NCBI RefSeq assembly: GCF_000001735.4
Contig: NC_003071.7
Location: 5,201,151-5,265,150, forward strand
Length of the DNA stretch: 64,000 nt
Direction of reading: 5' to 3'
Source of the DNA: Arabidopsis thaliana
Lineage: Eukaryota > Streptophyta > Magnoliopsida > Brassicales > Brassicaceae
The notes beneath the pieces are model-generated. The model had not been told where the DNA came from. It saw only the letters and a list, made by a program, of their open reading frames with translations, and ran no database searches. The stretch's first letter is position 1. Each line of letters opens with the position of its first letter. The translations under genes were made by a program, and so were the position numbers. Positions 23,249 to 36,837 of the stretch are shown here, piece by piece.

Positions 23249-24544
23249 CTAAGAAATCATACCAGTGATCGCTCTGTTGCTGATACTGCTTATCTCACGC
23301 GTAGTGTAGCCTTGTGGTGCCGCTACAATCTGTGCTAACTGCTGCACTCCCTGCTGCAGCGCCGGCTGTACTACTGCCACTGCCATCGGCTGCAACTTAG
23401 GACAATTCGGCCTGAAATGTCCCCTCTCCTTGTACTGGTAGCACTCTCTCGTCTCAGGTCGCTGCGTGCAATCCACTACCTTGTGGTCAAGGCTCCCACA
23501 AGAAAAACATCTTGCACGACCACCCTGTCCAGCTCCGGAAGGATGATCCCACTTCCTCTTCTGCCCCTGCTCAGGCTTGCCGCCCTTGCTAGGTGCCACC
23601 TGCTGCTGGGTCTTCTTTGGCTGTACCGCTGGACTCACTGCCACCACCTGCCTCTGAAGGTCCTCCTCTACCTCAGCAGTCGTCTCCATCAGTGCCGCCT
23701 TCGTGACGTACTACGACACTCTACACCGCACCCTCAAATCCGGTCGTAGTCCCCTCAAGAACCTCCTCATCTGGGCCTGGTCATCCTCCATGCCCCGACC
23801 CGCATACACCAAGAGTTGGTTAAACTCCCGGTCATACTCCCAAACCGACCGCTCACCCTGTGTCAGCTTAAGAAAACGCGCCTCCATACGGTCGAGCGCC
23901 TCCTGCGGAAAGTACTTGGCATTAAACTCAGCCACAAAATCTGTCCAAGACATATCCGCCTACCTCGTCCTGGCAGTCACACTCCGCCACCACAAATGTG
24001 CATCCCCCTCTAAAAAATGCACTGCCAGATCCACCCGATTTTCTGCCGGGCATCTGCTCGAACCGAAGTTACGCTCAACCCGCGACCTCCAACTGTAGGC
24101 CTCCTCTGGACTAGTACCACCAGAAAAATACCCGCTGCCAATCCTCTGCAACTGCTCCATCATCCTCAAATAAGATGGAACCTCCTCAGCAACCGCAGTC
24201 CTCTGCTGCACCTCCGCCACTCGTGGCGCAACTGGAGCCTCCACTGGTACCACGCCTGGTAACCGCTCCAACAACTGTCTCAGCATGCCCGCCAAACCAA
24301 CCTCTAGAGCCTGGGCTCCTCCGGCTGCGGCACCCATCACTCTTGGGCCCTCAGCACCAACGACATGCACACCGATACTGACACCTGCTCCACCAGCCCC
24401 CACTCCGGCTGCACCAGCTATATCGGCACCAAGACCGTCTCCAACCCCGGGCTCCACAAACTCAGGCTGCAAACCCACACTCTTCTCAATAGTGGCATTG
24501 TGGCCATCACTCTCGCCGGTACCCTCGAGGACTCGTCCTCTACC

Positions 24545-24608
<64 letters not shown>

Positions 24609-24628
24609 ACTCCAGTTCCTTTAACCAT
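23249..24628 (-). pseudogene. Tekay gag, internal unit 1
   Basis: Begins MVKGTGV followed by a long Arg-Gly repeat, then a Gly/Ala-rich spacer, the gag core (SYLRMMEQLQRIGSGYF, ARFLKLTQGERSVWEY) and one CCHC-like knuckle region (CFSCGSLDHKVVDC; a second, ECYQYKERGH, has lost a Cys to Tyr). Two in-frame TAG stops interrupt it: after VTARTR (shared with unit 2 only) and after RCRVS (shared with both other units). Packaging function is therefore lost. Confidence 0.85.
24545..24608. repeat. CGACCA hexamer repeat encoding Arg-Gly run (unit 1)
   Basis: About ten CGACCA hexamers, read on the minus strand as alternating Arg and Gly. The equivalent tract in unit 2 (29775-29826) is 12 bp shorter. Plus-strand frames such as a long Thr or Pro-Arg run are shadows. 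Confidence 0.9.
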
Positions 24629-24864
24629 CTGCGCTACTCAAGAACAAATGGCTAAGAAACTAAAATAAACGAATATATCACAAACTACTTACCGTGAAAT
24701 CTCATTTAAGGCTCAGAGAAGATGATGCTAGGACTCCAACAACACACAATTGACTAAACACTCCGTAATCAATCCTCAGTATGCTAACACCCTAGCTCAT
24801 CCCACATCAATCATTGAAAAATAATTCATCAATTAATTATTCTACACATCCTATAACCGTGATC

Positions 24865-24876
24865 GCTCTAATACCA
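24865..24876 (-). promoter_or_regulatory. Primer-binding site, initiator-Met tRNA type
   Basis: On the minus strand TGGTATTAGAGC follows the 5' LTR after a short spacer. It matches the common TGGTATCAGAGC site complementary to initiator tRNA-Met, with one C-to-T change. The same site occurs at 30083-30094 for unit 2. Confidence 0.8.
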
Positions 24877-24879
24877 AAT

Positions 24880-26039
24880 TGAAACAACCCGACCCATTTT
24901 TGTTTTTTAAAACATAATTAAATATTCCCATAAATATCTAATTAAACCAACCAATAAAATAACAATTAAACCGCAAGTCAAAAATGTTATTTTATGAATA
25001 AATAAATAATTCAACCAACAAAACCAAGAATGACTAAAAATCCTAACACAACCCTAACCGGTTCTAATAACCAAAACATAAAAATAAACCAAATGAGTTC
25101 CTAGATCATCCTCTCTTCCTTGCCATGATTCTACGATCACACTTTATCTTTACCTGCATCAACAATACAATGAGATGGGTAAGTATTATCACAAATACTT
25201 AGTGAGGCGATCCTCCCATCTACGAGCTATACACACAACCAATTAAAAGGGTATAATCACAAATACATCATAAACAAACCAGTCATTGAACAATTCACCC
25301 AAAAACACAATCACCACACCTACATACCATCACACAAAACAAATCATACAACCCAATCGCTCAGATAAGCTCATGGTCACGCACTCACCTTAACAAATTG
25401 ATTCTAACAACAATTTAACCCAGGAGAGACTCTCCTTGCGTCTGAAACAATCCAGAAACGTCCTACAACAAGTCCACAACCAAAAGCAACCTTGAAGCAA
25501 TTGGACAGGAAAAATCAGAAACTAACAATGTCAAAGACGAAACCCTAAAATACAAACTAACCATTAACTTATAAATTGCTCCAGTGAACCGCTAGCCGTA
25601 GACGTCACAACGCTGCCCACAAAAACTCGTGCCGATCGGGAAACAGACGAGACCACGATCTCAGTTTCAAACCCCGCTGGTCCTAATTCGCGTCTGAGAA
25701 AATGTGTCTCACGAAACAGCGAATAACTTATCCAATTTTAATCCAAATCCAATTCTAAAAACTGGAGAATAACGATAAAGGACTTGGGAATAACTTTACC
25801 CAATTTCGTTACCTTTGACCACGATTTGATATGACGAAACTGAATTCTCCCAAACCCTAACGATTCTGCTCTTTCTCTCTCTTTTTATCTTTTATAAAAC
25901 GAAAAGTGGCTAACTAAAACACTAATTTCGAGTTTCTTTCTTTTATAGGCACACTGTAGAGTTTCCAATTAACCAAACCAATTAAACCGGACGATTTAAA
26001 TACAAACTCTAACCAATTTTCTGGTTCACGGGCGTTACA
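24880..26039 (-). repeat. Tekay LTR 2 (shared between units 1 and 2)
   Basis: 1160 bp with TG...CA ends. Almost identical to LTR 3, and has a primer-binding site on its left and a polypurine tract on its right, so it serves as 5' LTR for unit 1 and 3' LTR for unit 2. Confidence 0.9.
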
Positions 26040-26931
26040 ATTCTCCTCCACTAACATAGATTCGTCTTCGAATCTAGCTTCACCCTTCCACTCCGAGGAA
26101 CTCCGTGCAACCATCACTACGGTCCGCACTCCCTCCAATCACACACCCACTAGGTCTCTCTATCCAGTCGATATACTAACGATTTACTAGTCATTGTTGC
26201 TCACAACTCACTCTCCATTCTCAGACCGCAATCTTCGAGCATAAACCGTCACTCTCGGGTATCACACGTATTATCTTCCCCACTCAAATGTCAAACCCTG
26301 AGTTGTGTCGGCTCACTCTCAGCCACAAAGTTATCAAGTTACGACACTTGGAAAAAATAATACCTCAAAACTCGCTCCCGGGTCGTCACCCTAAAGGGTG
26401 CTCTCGGATCGTCACCCGAAGCCACCGTACCCCTCGCACTCTGAAGACACCAAGTCCCTCGAGTTAGCGGTACCTCAGGAGCATACTCCGCTCCTCACGA
26501 GTCGTTGGGACCCTCATGTCCCTCGAGCAAACAATATTAAACGCTTCCGACCATATCTCCAGACTCTCTCATGGATTCGAGTAAGACACCTTTTTGCCTC
26601 ACCATCCATCATATCCCCTCGAGGATATCCTTAGGACCAACTCCCGGCCATCTCGTAAACACACCTCTCTCTTAGGTTGTTTACTCAAACTTTCCAAAAA
26701 TAGACAAGTCCTTTTTGGGAAACTTTCCATTTTTGGAAACCGCACAATACATTCTTAAATAAGACAACTCAAGTCAAATCCAAAAAAAAAAAAATACTCA
26801 TCTTATTAATCATCAAATGTCATGATCGTTACAACTCCAAACGAAAATACAAATGAAAGACAAATAAGAACAACAACTCAAAAGCTCAAAAACTCAACAT
26901 CACTGAAACTGGAAACCAAGGATAGGCAAAC

Positions 26932-28424
26932 TCATGCAGCAACCTGCTTCTCGAACCACTTCTTGAACCTTGCCTTCATCCTCGCCTCTGGCTCCCAAGT
27001 CTCCTCTGTCACACCATCGCAGTCCCACATGATTTTGATCAAAGGAATCTTCTTTCGCCGAAGTTCCTTGATCCTCCTCCCGCGATAAAGATAAGACCTC
27101 CAAATCTTCAAGGCAAAGATGACCGCAGCCATCTCCAAATCGTGAGTAGGATAGTTGCCCTCATGCTTCCTCAACTGCCGCGATGCATAGGCAATAACCT
27201 TCCCACGCTTCATTAGAACACAACCCAAACCAACTCTCAAGGCATCAGTATACACTATGTAAGACTCTCCATGCTCTGGCAATGCTAACAATGGTGTACT
27301 CGTCAAACGGAACATCCTTCCCTGTCAGCTTAGTCATCGGCTGTGCCATACTCGCAAACCCTTTGACAAATCTCCTGTAATACCCTGCCAACCCAAGAAA
27401 ACTCCTGATCTCAGTGGCATTCGTCGGTCTAGGCCAATCTCTGATAGCCTCAATCTTCTTTGGATCTACTGAAACTCCCTCTACAGAAACAATGTGACCC
27501 AGAAAACCCATCTCTCTCTGCCAGAAACTGCACTTGCTCAACTTAGCGAACAGCTTCAGCTCCCGCAGTTTCTCCATCACTCTCCTCAGATGTACCTCAT
27601 GCTCCTCAAGACTCTTAGAATACACCAGGATGTCATCAATAAAGATGATCACAAACTCATCCAAAAACTCCTGGAACACGCTGTTCATCAACCTCATGAA
27701 CGCTGCAGGTGCATTAGTCAAACCGAAAAGCATCACCCTAACTCAAAATGTCCATATCTCGTCCTGAAAGCAGTCTTGCGAACATCTGCCTCCGCTATCG
27801 GGATCTGGTGATAACCCGACGTCAAATCGATTTTAGATAAACAAGTAGCACCCCTCAACTGATCCAACAACTCATCGATCTTTGGCAAAGGGTACCTGTT
27901 TTTTCACAGTGACCCGGTTTAACCCCCGGTAGTCAATACATAAGCAGAAACTGCCGTCTTTCTTCTTCACAAATAACACCGGCGCTCCACAAGGTGAAGT
28001 ACTAGGACGAATGAATTCCTTGAGGTAGGTCTCACTCCCTGATAAACCAACCTCCCCTCTGGCCGCTCAAAAGAAACTCTCCCACGGTGGCAGTCAAGAT
28101 GTACTCTGTAATGATCCAACCAATCCATTCCCAGAATAACATCATACAACTCTACAGGGCTGATAATCAAATCTACAGGCATCGACTCCCCTGCAATCTA
28201 AATATCCACACCTTTCGCTCTCCCCATAACCGCTAAAAACTGCCCTCCAGCAACCTTGACGGCTCCAAACTGCTCACCAGGATCCCCACGGATGTTGCTG
28301 CGCGAGGCACTTTTTCCGGGGTAATGAAGCAATGCGATGCTCCAGAGTCAAACAACACATGGGCCTCTACACCGCCCACTAATAAAGTCCCTACAAAAAC
28401 CTTATGTGTTAAGAATCCTAACAT
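26932..28424 (-). pseudogene. Tekay pol, internal unit 2, deleted
   Basis: Base-for-base colinear with unit 1 at an offset of 5230 and sharing all three deletions. Only a few substitutions separate them (for example RG[K/R]RIKEL at the deletion junction). The protease, FIDD RT box, partial RNase H and chromodomain are recognisable; integrase is absent. Confidence 0.85.
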
Positions 28425-28478
28425 TCATCATAAAACAATGATTTCCAAAACAACAGAAATAATTCACAAAGTCTGAGT

Positions 28479-29774
28479 CTAAGAAATCATACCAGTGATC
28501 GCTCTGTTGCTGATACTGCTTATCTCACGCGTAGTGTAGCCTTGTGGTGCCGCTACAATCTGTGCTAACTGCTGCACTCCCTGCTGCAGCGCCGGCTGTA
28601 CTACTGCCACTGCCATCGGCTGCAACTTAGGACAATTCGGCCTGAAATGTCCCCTCTCCTTGTACTGGTAGCACTCTCTCGTCTCAGGTCGCTGCGTGCA
28701 ATCCACTACCTTGTGGTCAAGGCTCCCACAAGAAAAACATCTTGCACGACCACCCTGTCCAGCTCCGGAAGGATGATCCCACTTCCTCTTCTGCCCCTGC
28801 TCAGGCTTGCCGCCCTTGCTAGGTGCCACCTGCTGCTGGGTCTTCTTTGGCTGTACCGCTGGACTCACTGCCACCACCTGCCTCTGAAGGTCCTCCTCTA
28901 CCTCAGCAGTCGTCTCCATCAGTGCCGCCTTCGTGACGTACTACGACACTCTACACCGCACCCTCAAATCCAGTCGTAGTCCCCTCAAGAACCTCCTCAT
29001 CTGGGCCTGGTCATCCTCCATGCCCCGACCCGCATACACCAAGAGTTGGTTAAACTCCCGGTCATACTCCCAAACCGACCGCTCACCCTGTGTCAGCTTA
29101 AGAAAACGCGCCTCCATACGGTCGAGCGCCTCCTGCGGAAAGTACTTGGCATTAAACTCAGCCACAAAATCTGTCCAAGACATATCCGCCTACCTCGTCC
29201 TGGCAGTCACACTCCGCCACCACAAATGTGCATCCCCCTCTAAAAAATGCACTGCCAGATCCACCCGATTTTCTGCCGGGCATCTGCTCGAACCGAAGTT
29301 ACGCTCAACCCGCGACCTCCAACTGTAGGCCTCCTCTGGACTAGTACCACCAGAAAAATACCCGCTGCCAATCCTCTGCAACTGCTCCATCATCCTCAAA
29401 TAAGATGGAACCTCCTCAGCAACCGCAGTCCTCTGCTGCACCTCCGCCACTCGTGGCGCAACTGGAGCCTCCACTGGTACCACGCCTGGTAACCGCTCCA
29501 ACAACTGTCTCAGCATGCCCGCCAAACCAACCTCTAGAGCCTGGGCTCCTCCGGCTGCGGCACCCATCACTCTTGGGCCCTCAGCACCAACGACATGCAC
29601 ACCGATACTGACACCTGCTCCACCAGCCCCCACTCCGGCTGCACCAGCTATATCGGCACCAAGACCGTCTCCAACCCCGGGCTCCACAAACTCAGGCTGC
29701 AAACCCACACTCTTCTCAATAGTGGCATTGTGGCCATCACTCTCGCCGGTACCCTCGAGGACTCGTCCTCTACC

Positions 29775-29826
<52 letters not shown>

Positions 29827-29846
29827 ACTCCAGTTCCTTTAACCAT
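28479..29846 (-). pseudogene. Tekay gag, internal unit 2
   Basis: Same as the unit 1 gag with two fewer Arg-Gly repeats. Both in-frame TAG stops are present, and the Cys-to-Tyr change in the second knuckle is shared. Confidence 0.85.
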
Positions 29847-30097
29847 CTGCGCTACTCAAGAACAAATGGCTAAGAAACTAAAATAAACGAATATATCACA
29901 AACTACTTACCGTGAAATCTCATTTAAGGCTCAGAGAAGATGATGCTAGGACTCCAACAACACACAATTGACTAAACACTCCGTAATCAATCCTCAGTAT
30001 GCTAACACCCTAGCTCATCCCACATCAATCATTGAAAAATAATTCATCAATTAATTATTCTACACATCCTATAACCGTGATCGCTCTAATACCAAAT

Positions 30098-31257
30098 TGA
30101 AACAACCCGACCCATTTTTGTTTTTTAAAACATAATTAAATATTCCCATAAATATCTAATTAAACCAACCAATAAAGTAACAATTAAACCGCAAGTCAAA
30201 AATGTTATTTTATGAATAAATAAATAATTCAACCAACAAAACCAAGAATGACTAAAAATCCTAACACAACCCTAACCGGTTCTAATAACCAAAACATAAA
30301 AATAAACCAAATGAGTTCCTAGATCATCCTCTCTTCCTTGCCATGATTCTACGATCACACTTTATCTTTACCTGCATCAACAATACAATGAGATGGGTAA
30401 GTATTATCACAAATACTTAGTGAGGCGATCCTCCCATCTACGAGCTATACACACAACCAATTAAAAGGGTATAATCACAAATACATCATAAACAAACCAG
30501 TCATTGAACAATTCACCCAAAAACACAATCACCACACCTACATACCATCACACAAAACAAATCATACAACCCAATCGCTCAGATAAGCTCATGGTCACGC
30601 ACTCACCTTAACAAATTGATTCTAACAACAATTTAACCCAGGAGAGACTCTCCTTGCGTCTGAAACAATCCAGAAACGTCCTACAACAAGTCCACAACCA
30701 AAAGCAACCTTGAAGCAATTGGACAGGAAAAATCAGAAACTAACAATGTCAAAGACGAAACCCTAAAATACAAACTAACCATTAACTTATAAATTGCTCC
30801 AGTGAACCGCTAGCCGTAGACGTCACAACGCTGCCCACAAAAACTCGTGCCGATCGGGAAACAGACGAGACCACGATCTCAGTTTCAAACCCCGCTGGTC
30901 CTAATTCGCGTCTGAGAAAATGTGTCTCACGAAACAGCGAATAACTTATCCAATTTTAATCCAAATCCAATTCTAAAAACTGGAGAATAACGATAAAGGA
31001 CTTGGGAATAACTTTACCCAATTTCGTTACCTTTGACCACGATTTGATATGACGAAACTGAATTCTCCCAAACCCTAACGATTCTGCTCTTTCTCTCTCT
31101 TTTTATCTTTTATAAAACGAAAAGTGGCTAACTAAAACACTAATTTCGAGTTTCTTTCTTTTATAGGCACACTGTAGAGTTTCCAATTAACCAAACCAAT
31201 TAAACCGGACGATTTAAATACAAACTCTAACCAATTTTCTGGTTCACGGGCGTTACA
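30098..31257 (-). repeat. Tekay LTR 3 (shared between units 2 and 3)
   Basis: 1160 bp with TG...CA ends; differs from LTR 2 at very few sites by eye. Because LTR 2 plus unit 2 (5218 bp) is nearly identical to the neighbouring unit, this part is probably a recent tandem duplication. Confidence 0.9.
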
Positions 31258-32147
31258 ATTCTCCTCCACTAACATAGATTCGTCTTCGAATCTAGCTTCA
31301 CCCTTCCACTCCGAGGAACTCCGTGCAACCATCACTACGGTCCGCACTCCCTCCAATCACACACCCACTAGGTCTCTCTATCCAGTCGATATACTAACGA
31401 TTTACTAGTCATTGTTGCTCACAACTCACTCTCCATTCTCAGACCGCAATCTTCGAGCATAAACCGTCACTCTCGGGTATCACACGTATTATCTTCCCCA
31501 CTCAAATGTCAAACCCTGAGTTGTGTCGGCTCACTCTCAGCCATAAAGTTATCAAGTTACGACACTTGGAAAAAATAATACCTCAAAACTCGCTCTCGGG
31601 TCGTCACCCTAAAGGGTGCTCTCGGATCGTCACCCGAAGCCACCGTACCCCTCGCACTCTGAAGACACCAAGTCCCTCGAGTTAGCGGTACCTCAGGAGC
31701 ATACTCCGCTCCTCACGAGTCGTTGGGACCCTCATGTCCCTCGAGCAAACAATATTAAACGCTTCCGACCATATCTCCAGACTCTCTCATGGATTCGAGT
31801 AAGACACCTTTTTGCCTCACCATCCATCATATCCCCTCGAGGATATCCTTAGGACCAACTCCCGGCCATCTCGTAAACACACCTCTCTCTTAGGTTGTTT
31901 ACTCAAACTTTCCAAAAATAGACAAGTCCTTTCTGGGAAACTTTCCATTTTTGGAAACCGCACAACACATTCTTAAATAAGACAATTGAAGTCAAATCCA
32001 AGAAAAAAAATACTCATCTTATTAATCATCAAATGTCATGATCGTTACAACTCTAAACAAAAATACAAATGAAAGAGAAATAAGAACAACAACTCAAAAG
32101 CTCAAAAACTCAACATCACTGAAACTGGAAACCAAGGATAGGCAAAC

Positions 32148-35100
32148 TCATGCAGCAACCTGCTTCTCGAACCACTTTTTTAACCTTGCCTTCATCCTCG
32201 CCTCTGGCTCCCAAGTCTCCTCTGTCACACCATCGCAGTCCCACAAGATTTTGATCAAAGGAATCTTCTTTCACCGAAGTTCCTTGATCATGCTCTCGAG
32301 AACCCTCACTGGTCTCGCCTCCAAAGTCATGTTGGTCTGAAGATCCTCTGTAGTCTTAGCCAACACCTCATCATCCTTGTGAAGACACTTCCTCAGCATC
32401 GACACATGAAAGACCCTGTGAAACGCACGCATAACATCAGGCAACTCTAACTTGTATGCCACTAGTCCCACCCTCTCAACAATCCTGAACGGACCCATGT
32501 ACCTCGGACTCAACTTAGTCTCTGATATAGACCTGTTCGGACCTCGCAACATGGCCATCTTGAGATACACTTTGTCCCCAACCTCAAACTCAAGCTCTCT
32601 CCTCCTCTTGTCAGCATAACTCCGTTGTCGATCCTGAGCTTCCTTCATGTTCAGCTTAGGAACCTGGATCCTCTCTGTGGTCTCCTGAACATAATCTTCA
32701 CCATATATGCTCCTCTCCCCACTTGGGTCCAGCATAACGGTGTCCTGCATGGCCTCCCGTACAACGCCTCAAAAGGAGCCATCCCAATACTCGCCTGATA
32801 GCTGTTGTTATAAGCAAACTCTACCAGACTCAAGTGATCCGCCCAATGACCTCCCCAATCCAAGACACACATCCGCAACATATCCTCAAGCATCTGAATA
32901 GTCCTCTCAGATTGCCCATTTGTCTGTGGATGATAAGCCGTGATCATCTGCACCTTAGTGCCCATCTCTGCCTGAAAAGCTCTCCAAAATGCAGAAGTAA
33001 ACTTGGAATCCCTGTCTGACACAATACTCACATGTACTCCATGCAACTTCACGATCTCGCTCACATATTTCTTAGCAAACACCGCTGCTCCATCGGTTTT
33101 TGTAATGGCCAGAAAATGTGCTGACTTAGTCATACGATCCACGATCACCCAGATAGCATCTTTGGTCCGCGACACAGGCAACCCAACCACGAAATTCATC
33201 GTGATAAAATCCCACTTCCACACAGGAATGGGTAAACTCTCCAACAGGCCACCCGGCACCTGATGCTCAGCCTTAACTAACTGGCAAACATCGCATTCTG
33301 CGACCCAATTAGCTACATCCCTCATCATCCCGACCCACTGATAGTACCGCTTGAGGTCTCGGTACATCTTAGTCGCTCCTGGATGAATGAAAAACATGCT
33401 CGCATGAGCCTCACTCAAGATCTCTCGTCGCAACTCCTCATCCTTAGGCACACAAACTCGCCCATGCACAAGAATAGTCCCATTAGCTGCAAACTGATAC
33501 TCAGAGCCCTCTGCCTTAGAAGCCGCAATCAATCCCTCATCCTTCTCCTGAGCCAACCGAACTCTAGTCTGAAGATCTGCTCGATCCACAGCTTCCATTC
33601 CCAATGGCTCTCGTGCCACAGCACACAACCGCAAAGCATCAATCTCACTCACCAAGGCCTCAACACTCTGCCCTGTAGCCGCACCCACGCGCTTACGGCT
33701 CAACGCGTCTGCAACCACATTAGCCTTCCCATGATGGTAGGCTATCTCCAGATCATAATCACCCACCAGCTCCATCCATCGCCTCTGCCTCAGGTTCAGC
33801 TCTGGCTGAGTGAAGATGTACTTCAAACTCTTATAATCCGTGAACACCTGCACTTTCCTGCCATAAAGATAAGACCTCCAAATCTTCAAGGCAAAGATTA
33901 CCGCAGCCATCTCCAAATCGTGAGTAGGATAGTTGCCCTCATGCTTCCTCAACTACCGCGATGCATAGGCAATAACCTTCCATGCTCTGGCAATTCTAAC
34001 ACTGGTGTACTCGTCAACATCTCCTTCAGACTCACGAAACTTTTCTCGCACTCCGGTGACCACACAAAAGGAACATCCTTCCCTTTCAGCTTAGTCATCG
34101 GCTGTGCCATACTCGCAAACCCCTTGATGAACCTCCTGTAATACCCTGCCAACCCAAGAAAATTCCTGATCTCAGTGGCATTCGTCGGTCTAGGCCAATC
34201 TCTGATAGCCTCAATCTTCTCTAGATCTACTGAAACTCCCTCTACAGAAACAATGTGACCCAGAAAACCCATCTCTCTCTGCCAGAAACTGCACTTGCTC
34301 AACTTAGCGAACAGCTTCAGCTCCCGCAGTTTCTCCATCACTCTCCTTAGATAAACCTCATGCTCCTCAAGACTCTTAGAATACACCAGGATGTCATCAA
34401 TAAAGATGATCACAAACTCATCCAGAAACTCCTGGAACACGCTGTTCATCAACCTCATGAACGCTGCAGGTGCATTAGTCAAACCGAAAGGCATGACCAT
34501 GAACTCAAAATATCCATATCTCGTCCTGAAAGCAGTCTTGCAAACATCTGTCTCTGCTATCGGGATCTGGTGATAACCCGACATCAAATCGATTTTAGAG
34601 AAACAAGTAGCACCCCTCAACTGATCCAACAACTCATCGATCCTTGGCAAAGGGTACCTGTTTTTTCACAGTAACCCGGTTCAACCCCCGGTAGTCAATA
34701 CATAAGCAGAAACTCCCGTCTTTCTTCTTCACAAATAACACCGGCGTTCCCCAAGGTGAAGTACTAGGACGAATGAATTCCTTACCCAACAAATCCTCTA
34801 GCTGCTTCTTCAACTCTGCCATCTCTGCTGGAGCCATCCTGTAGGGTGCCTTAGACAACGGCGATGTCCCTGGTTCCAACTCAATCGTGAAAGGATCAGA
34901 CCGTCATGGTGGTAATCCCTGCAACGATCGAAACACATCCTCGAACTCCTGAACAACCCGAATATCGCTCACAGCTACCTGCCCCACAGACTCCGGCATA
35001 GATATCATCACCAGGTAAGCCTCGCAGCCCTTCTCGATCATTTTCTCTTCCTGCACTACTGAGATGACGAGACTCCTTGAGGTACGTCTCACTCCCTGAT

Positions 35101-35481
35101 AAACCAACCTCCCCTCTAGCCGCTCAAAAGAAACTCTCCCACGGTGGGAGTCAAGATGTACTCTGTAATGATCCAACCAATCCATTTCCAGAATAACATC
35201 ATACAACTCTACAGGGCTGATAATCAAATCTGCTGGCATCGACTCCCCTGCAATCTAAATATCCACACCCTTCGCTCTCCCCATAACCGCTAGAAACTGC
35301 CCTCCTGCAACCTTGACGGCTCCAAACTGCTCACCAGGATCCCCACGGTTGTTGCCGCGCGAGGCACTTTTTCCGGTGTAATGAAGCAATGCGATGCTCC
35401 AGAGTCAAACAACACATGGGCCTCTACACCGCCCACTAATAAGGTCCCTACAAAAACCTTATGTGCTAAGAATCCTAACAT
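32148..35481 (-). pseudogene. Tekay pol, internal unit 3, with integrase
   Basis: The most complete copy. Protease (FDSGASHCF), RT (FIDD box in [13 protein letters not shown]), the late part of RNase H ([20 protein letters not shown]), integrase with HHCC zinc finger ([10 protein letters not shown]...CDVCQLVK) and catalytic residues in [16 protein letters not shown] and NGQSERTIQ, then a GPF-type C-terminal region and the chromodomain. Defects: ~80 bp missing from early RNase H near 33980, which removes the first catalytic Asp block that units 1 and 2 retain; a frame change at the integrase/chromodomain border near 32290; and breaks in the protease-RT linker. Order and motifs identify a Tekay-type chromovirus, whose chromodomain targets integration to heterochromatin. 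Confidence 0.85.
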
Positions 35482-35535
35482 TCATCACAAAACAATGATT
35501 TCCAAAACAACAGAAATAATTCACAATGTCTGAGT

Positions 35536-36837
35536 CTAAGAAATCATACCAGTGATCGCTCTGTTGCTGATACTGCTTATCTCACGCGTAGTGTAGCCTT
35601 GTGGTGCCGCTACAATCTGTGCTAACTGCTGCACTCCCTGCTGCACCGCCGGCTGTACTACTGCCACTGCCATCGGCTGCAATTTAGGACAATTCGGCCT
35701 GAGATGTCCCCTCTCCTTGCAGTGGTAGCACTCTCTTGTCTCAGCTCGCTGCGTGCAATCCGCTACCTTGTGGTCAAGGCTCCCACAAGAAAAACATCTT
35801 GCACGACCACCCTGTCCAGCTCTGGAAGGATGATCCCACTTCCTCTTCTGCCCCTGCTCAGGCTTACCGCCCTTGCTAGGTGCCACCTGCTGCTGAGTCT
35901 TCTTTGGCTGTACCGCTGGACTCACTGCCACCACCTGCCTCTGAAGGTCCTCCTCTACCTCAGCAGCCGTCTCCACCAGTGCCACCTTCGTGGCGTACTA
36001 CAACACTCTACACCGCACCCTTAAATCCGGTCGAAGTCCCCTCAAGAACCTCCTCATCTGGGCCTGGTTATCCTCCATGCCCCGACCCGCATACACCAAG
36101 TGTTGGTTAAACTCCCAGTCATACTCCCGAACCGACCGCTCACCATGTGTCAGCTCAAGAAAACGCTCCTTTATACGGTCGAGCGCCTCCTGCGGAAAGT
36201 ACTTGGCATTAAACTCAGCCACGAAATCTGTCCAAGATATATCCGCCTGCCTCCTCCTGGTAGTCATACTCCGCCACCATAAATGTACATCCCCCTCTAG
36301 AAAATGCACTACCAGATCCACCCGATAGTCCGCAGGGCATCTCCTCGAACCGAAGTTCCACTCAACCCGCGACCTCCAACTGTCGGCCTCCTCAGGACTA
36401 GTACTACCAAAAAAATACTCGCTGCCAATCCTCTGCAACTGCTCCATCATCCTCAAATAAGATGGAACCTCATCAGCAACCGCAGCCCTCTACTGCACCT
36501 CTGCCACTCATGGCGCAACTGGAGCCTCCACTGGTACCACGTATGGTAACCGCTCAAACAATTGCCTCAGCATGCCCGCCAAACCAACGTCTGGAACCTG
36601 GGCTCCTCCGGTTGCGGTACCCATCACTCTTGGGCTCTCAGCACCAACGGCATGCACACCGACACCGACACCTGCTCCACCAGCCCCCACTCCGGCTGCA
36701 CCAGCTAGATCGGCACCAAAACCGTCCCCAACCCCGGGCTCCACAAACTCAGCCTGCAAACCCACACTCTGCTCAACCGTGGCACTGTGGCCATCACTCT
36801 CGCCGGTACCCTCGAGGACTCGTCCTCTTTTTATCAC
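35536..36837 (-). pseudogene. Tekay gag, internal unit 3, 5' truncated
   Basis: Gag core and two CCHC knuckles (CFSCGSLDHKVADC and ECYHCKERGHLRPNC, here intact) are clear. It shares the TAG after RCRV with the other units but lacks their other stop (it reads RRRQADISWTD). The start codon, Arg-Gly run, leader and primer-binding site are missing: at about 36834 gag is fused directly to the middle of an LTR. Confidence 0.85.

Noticed and set aside
24365..24655. Plus-strand Thr-rich and Pro/Arg-rich frames over the CGACCA repeat
   Set aside because: Shadows of the minus-strand Arg-Gly run of gag.
33383..34141. 252-aa plus-strand frame across Tekay integrase/RT
   Set aside because: Antisense to well-supported RNase H, integrase and RT coding on the minus strand; no domain.
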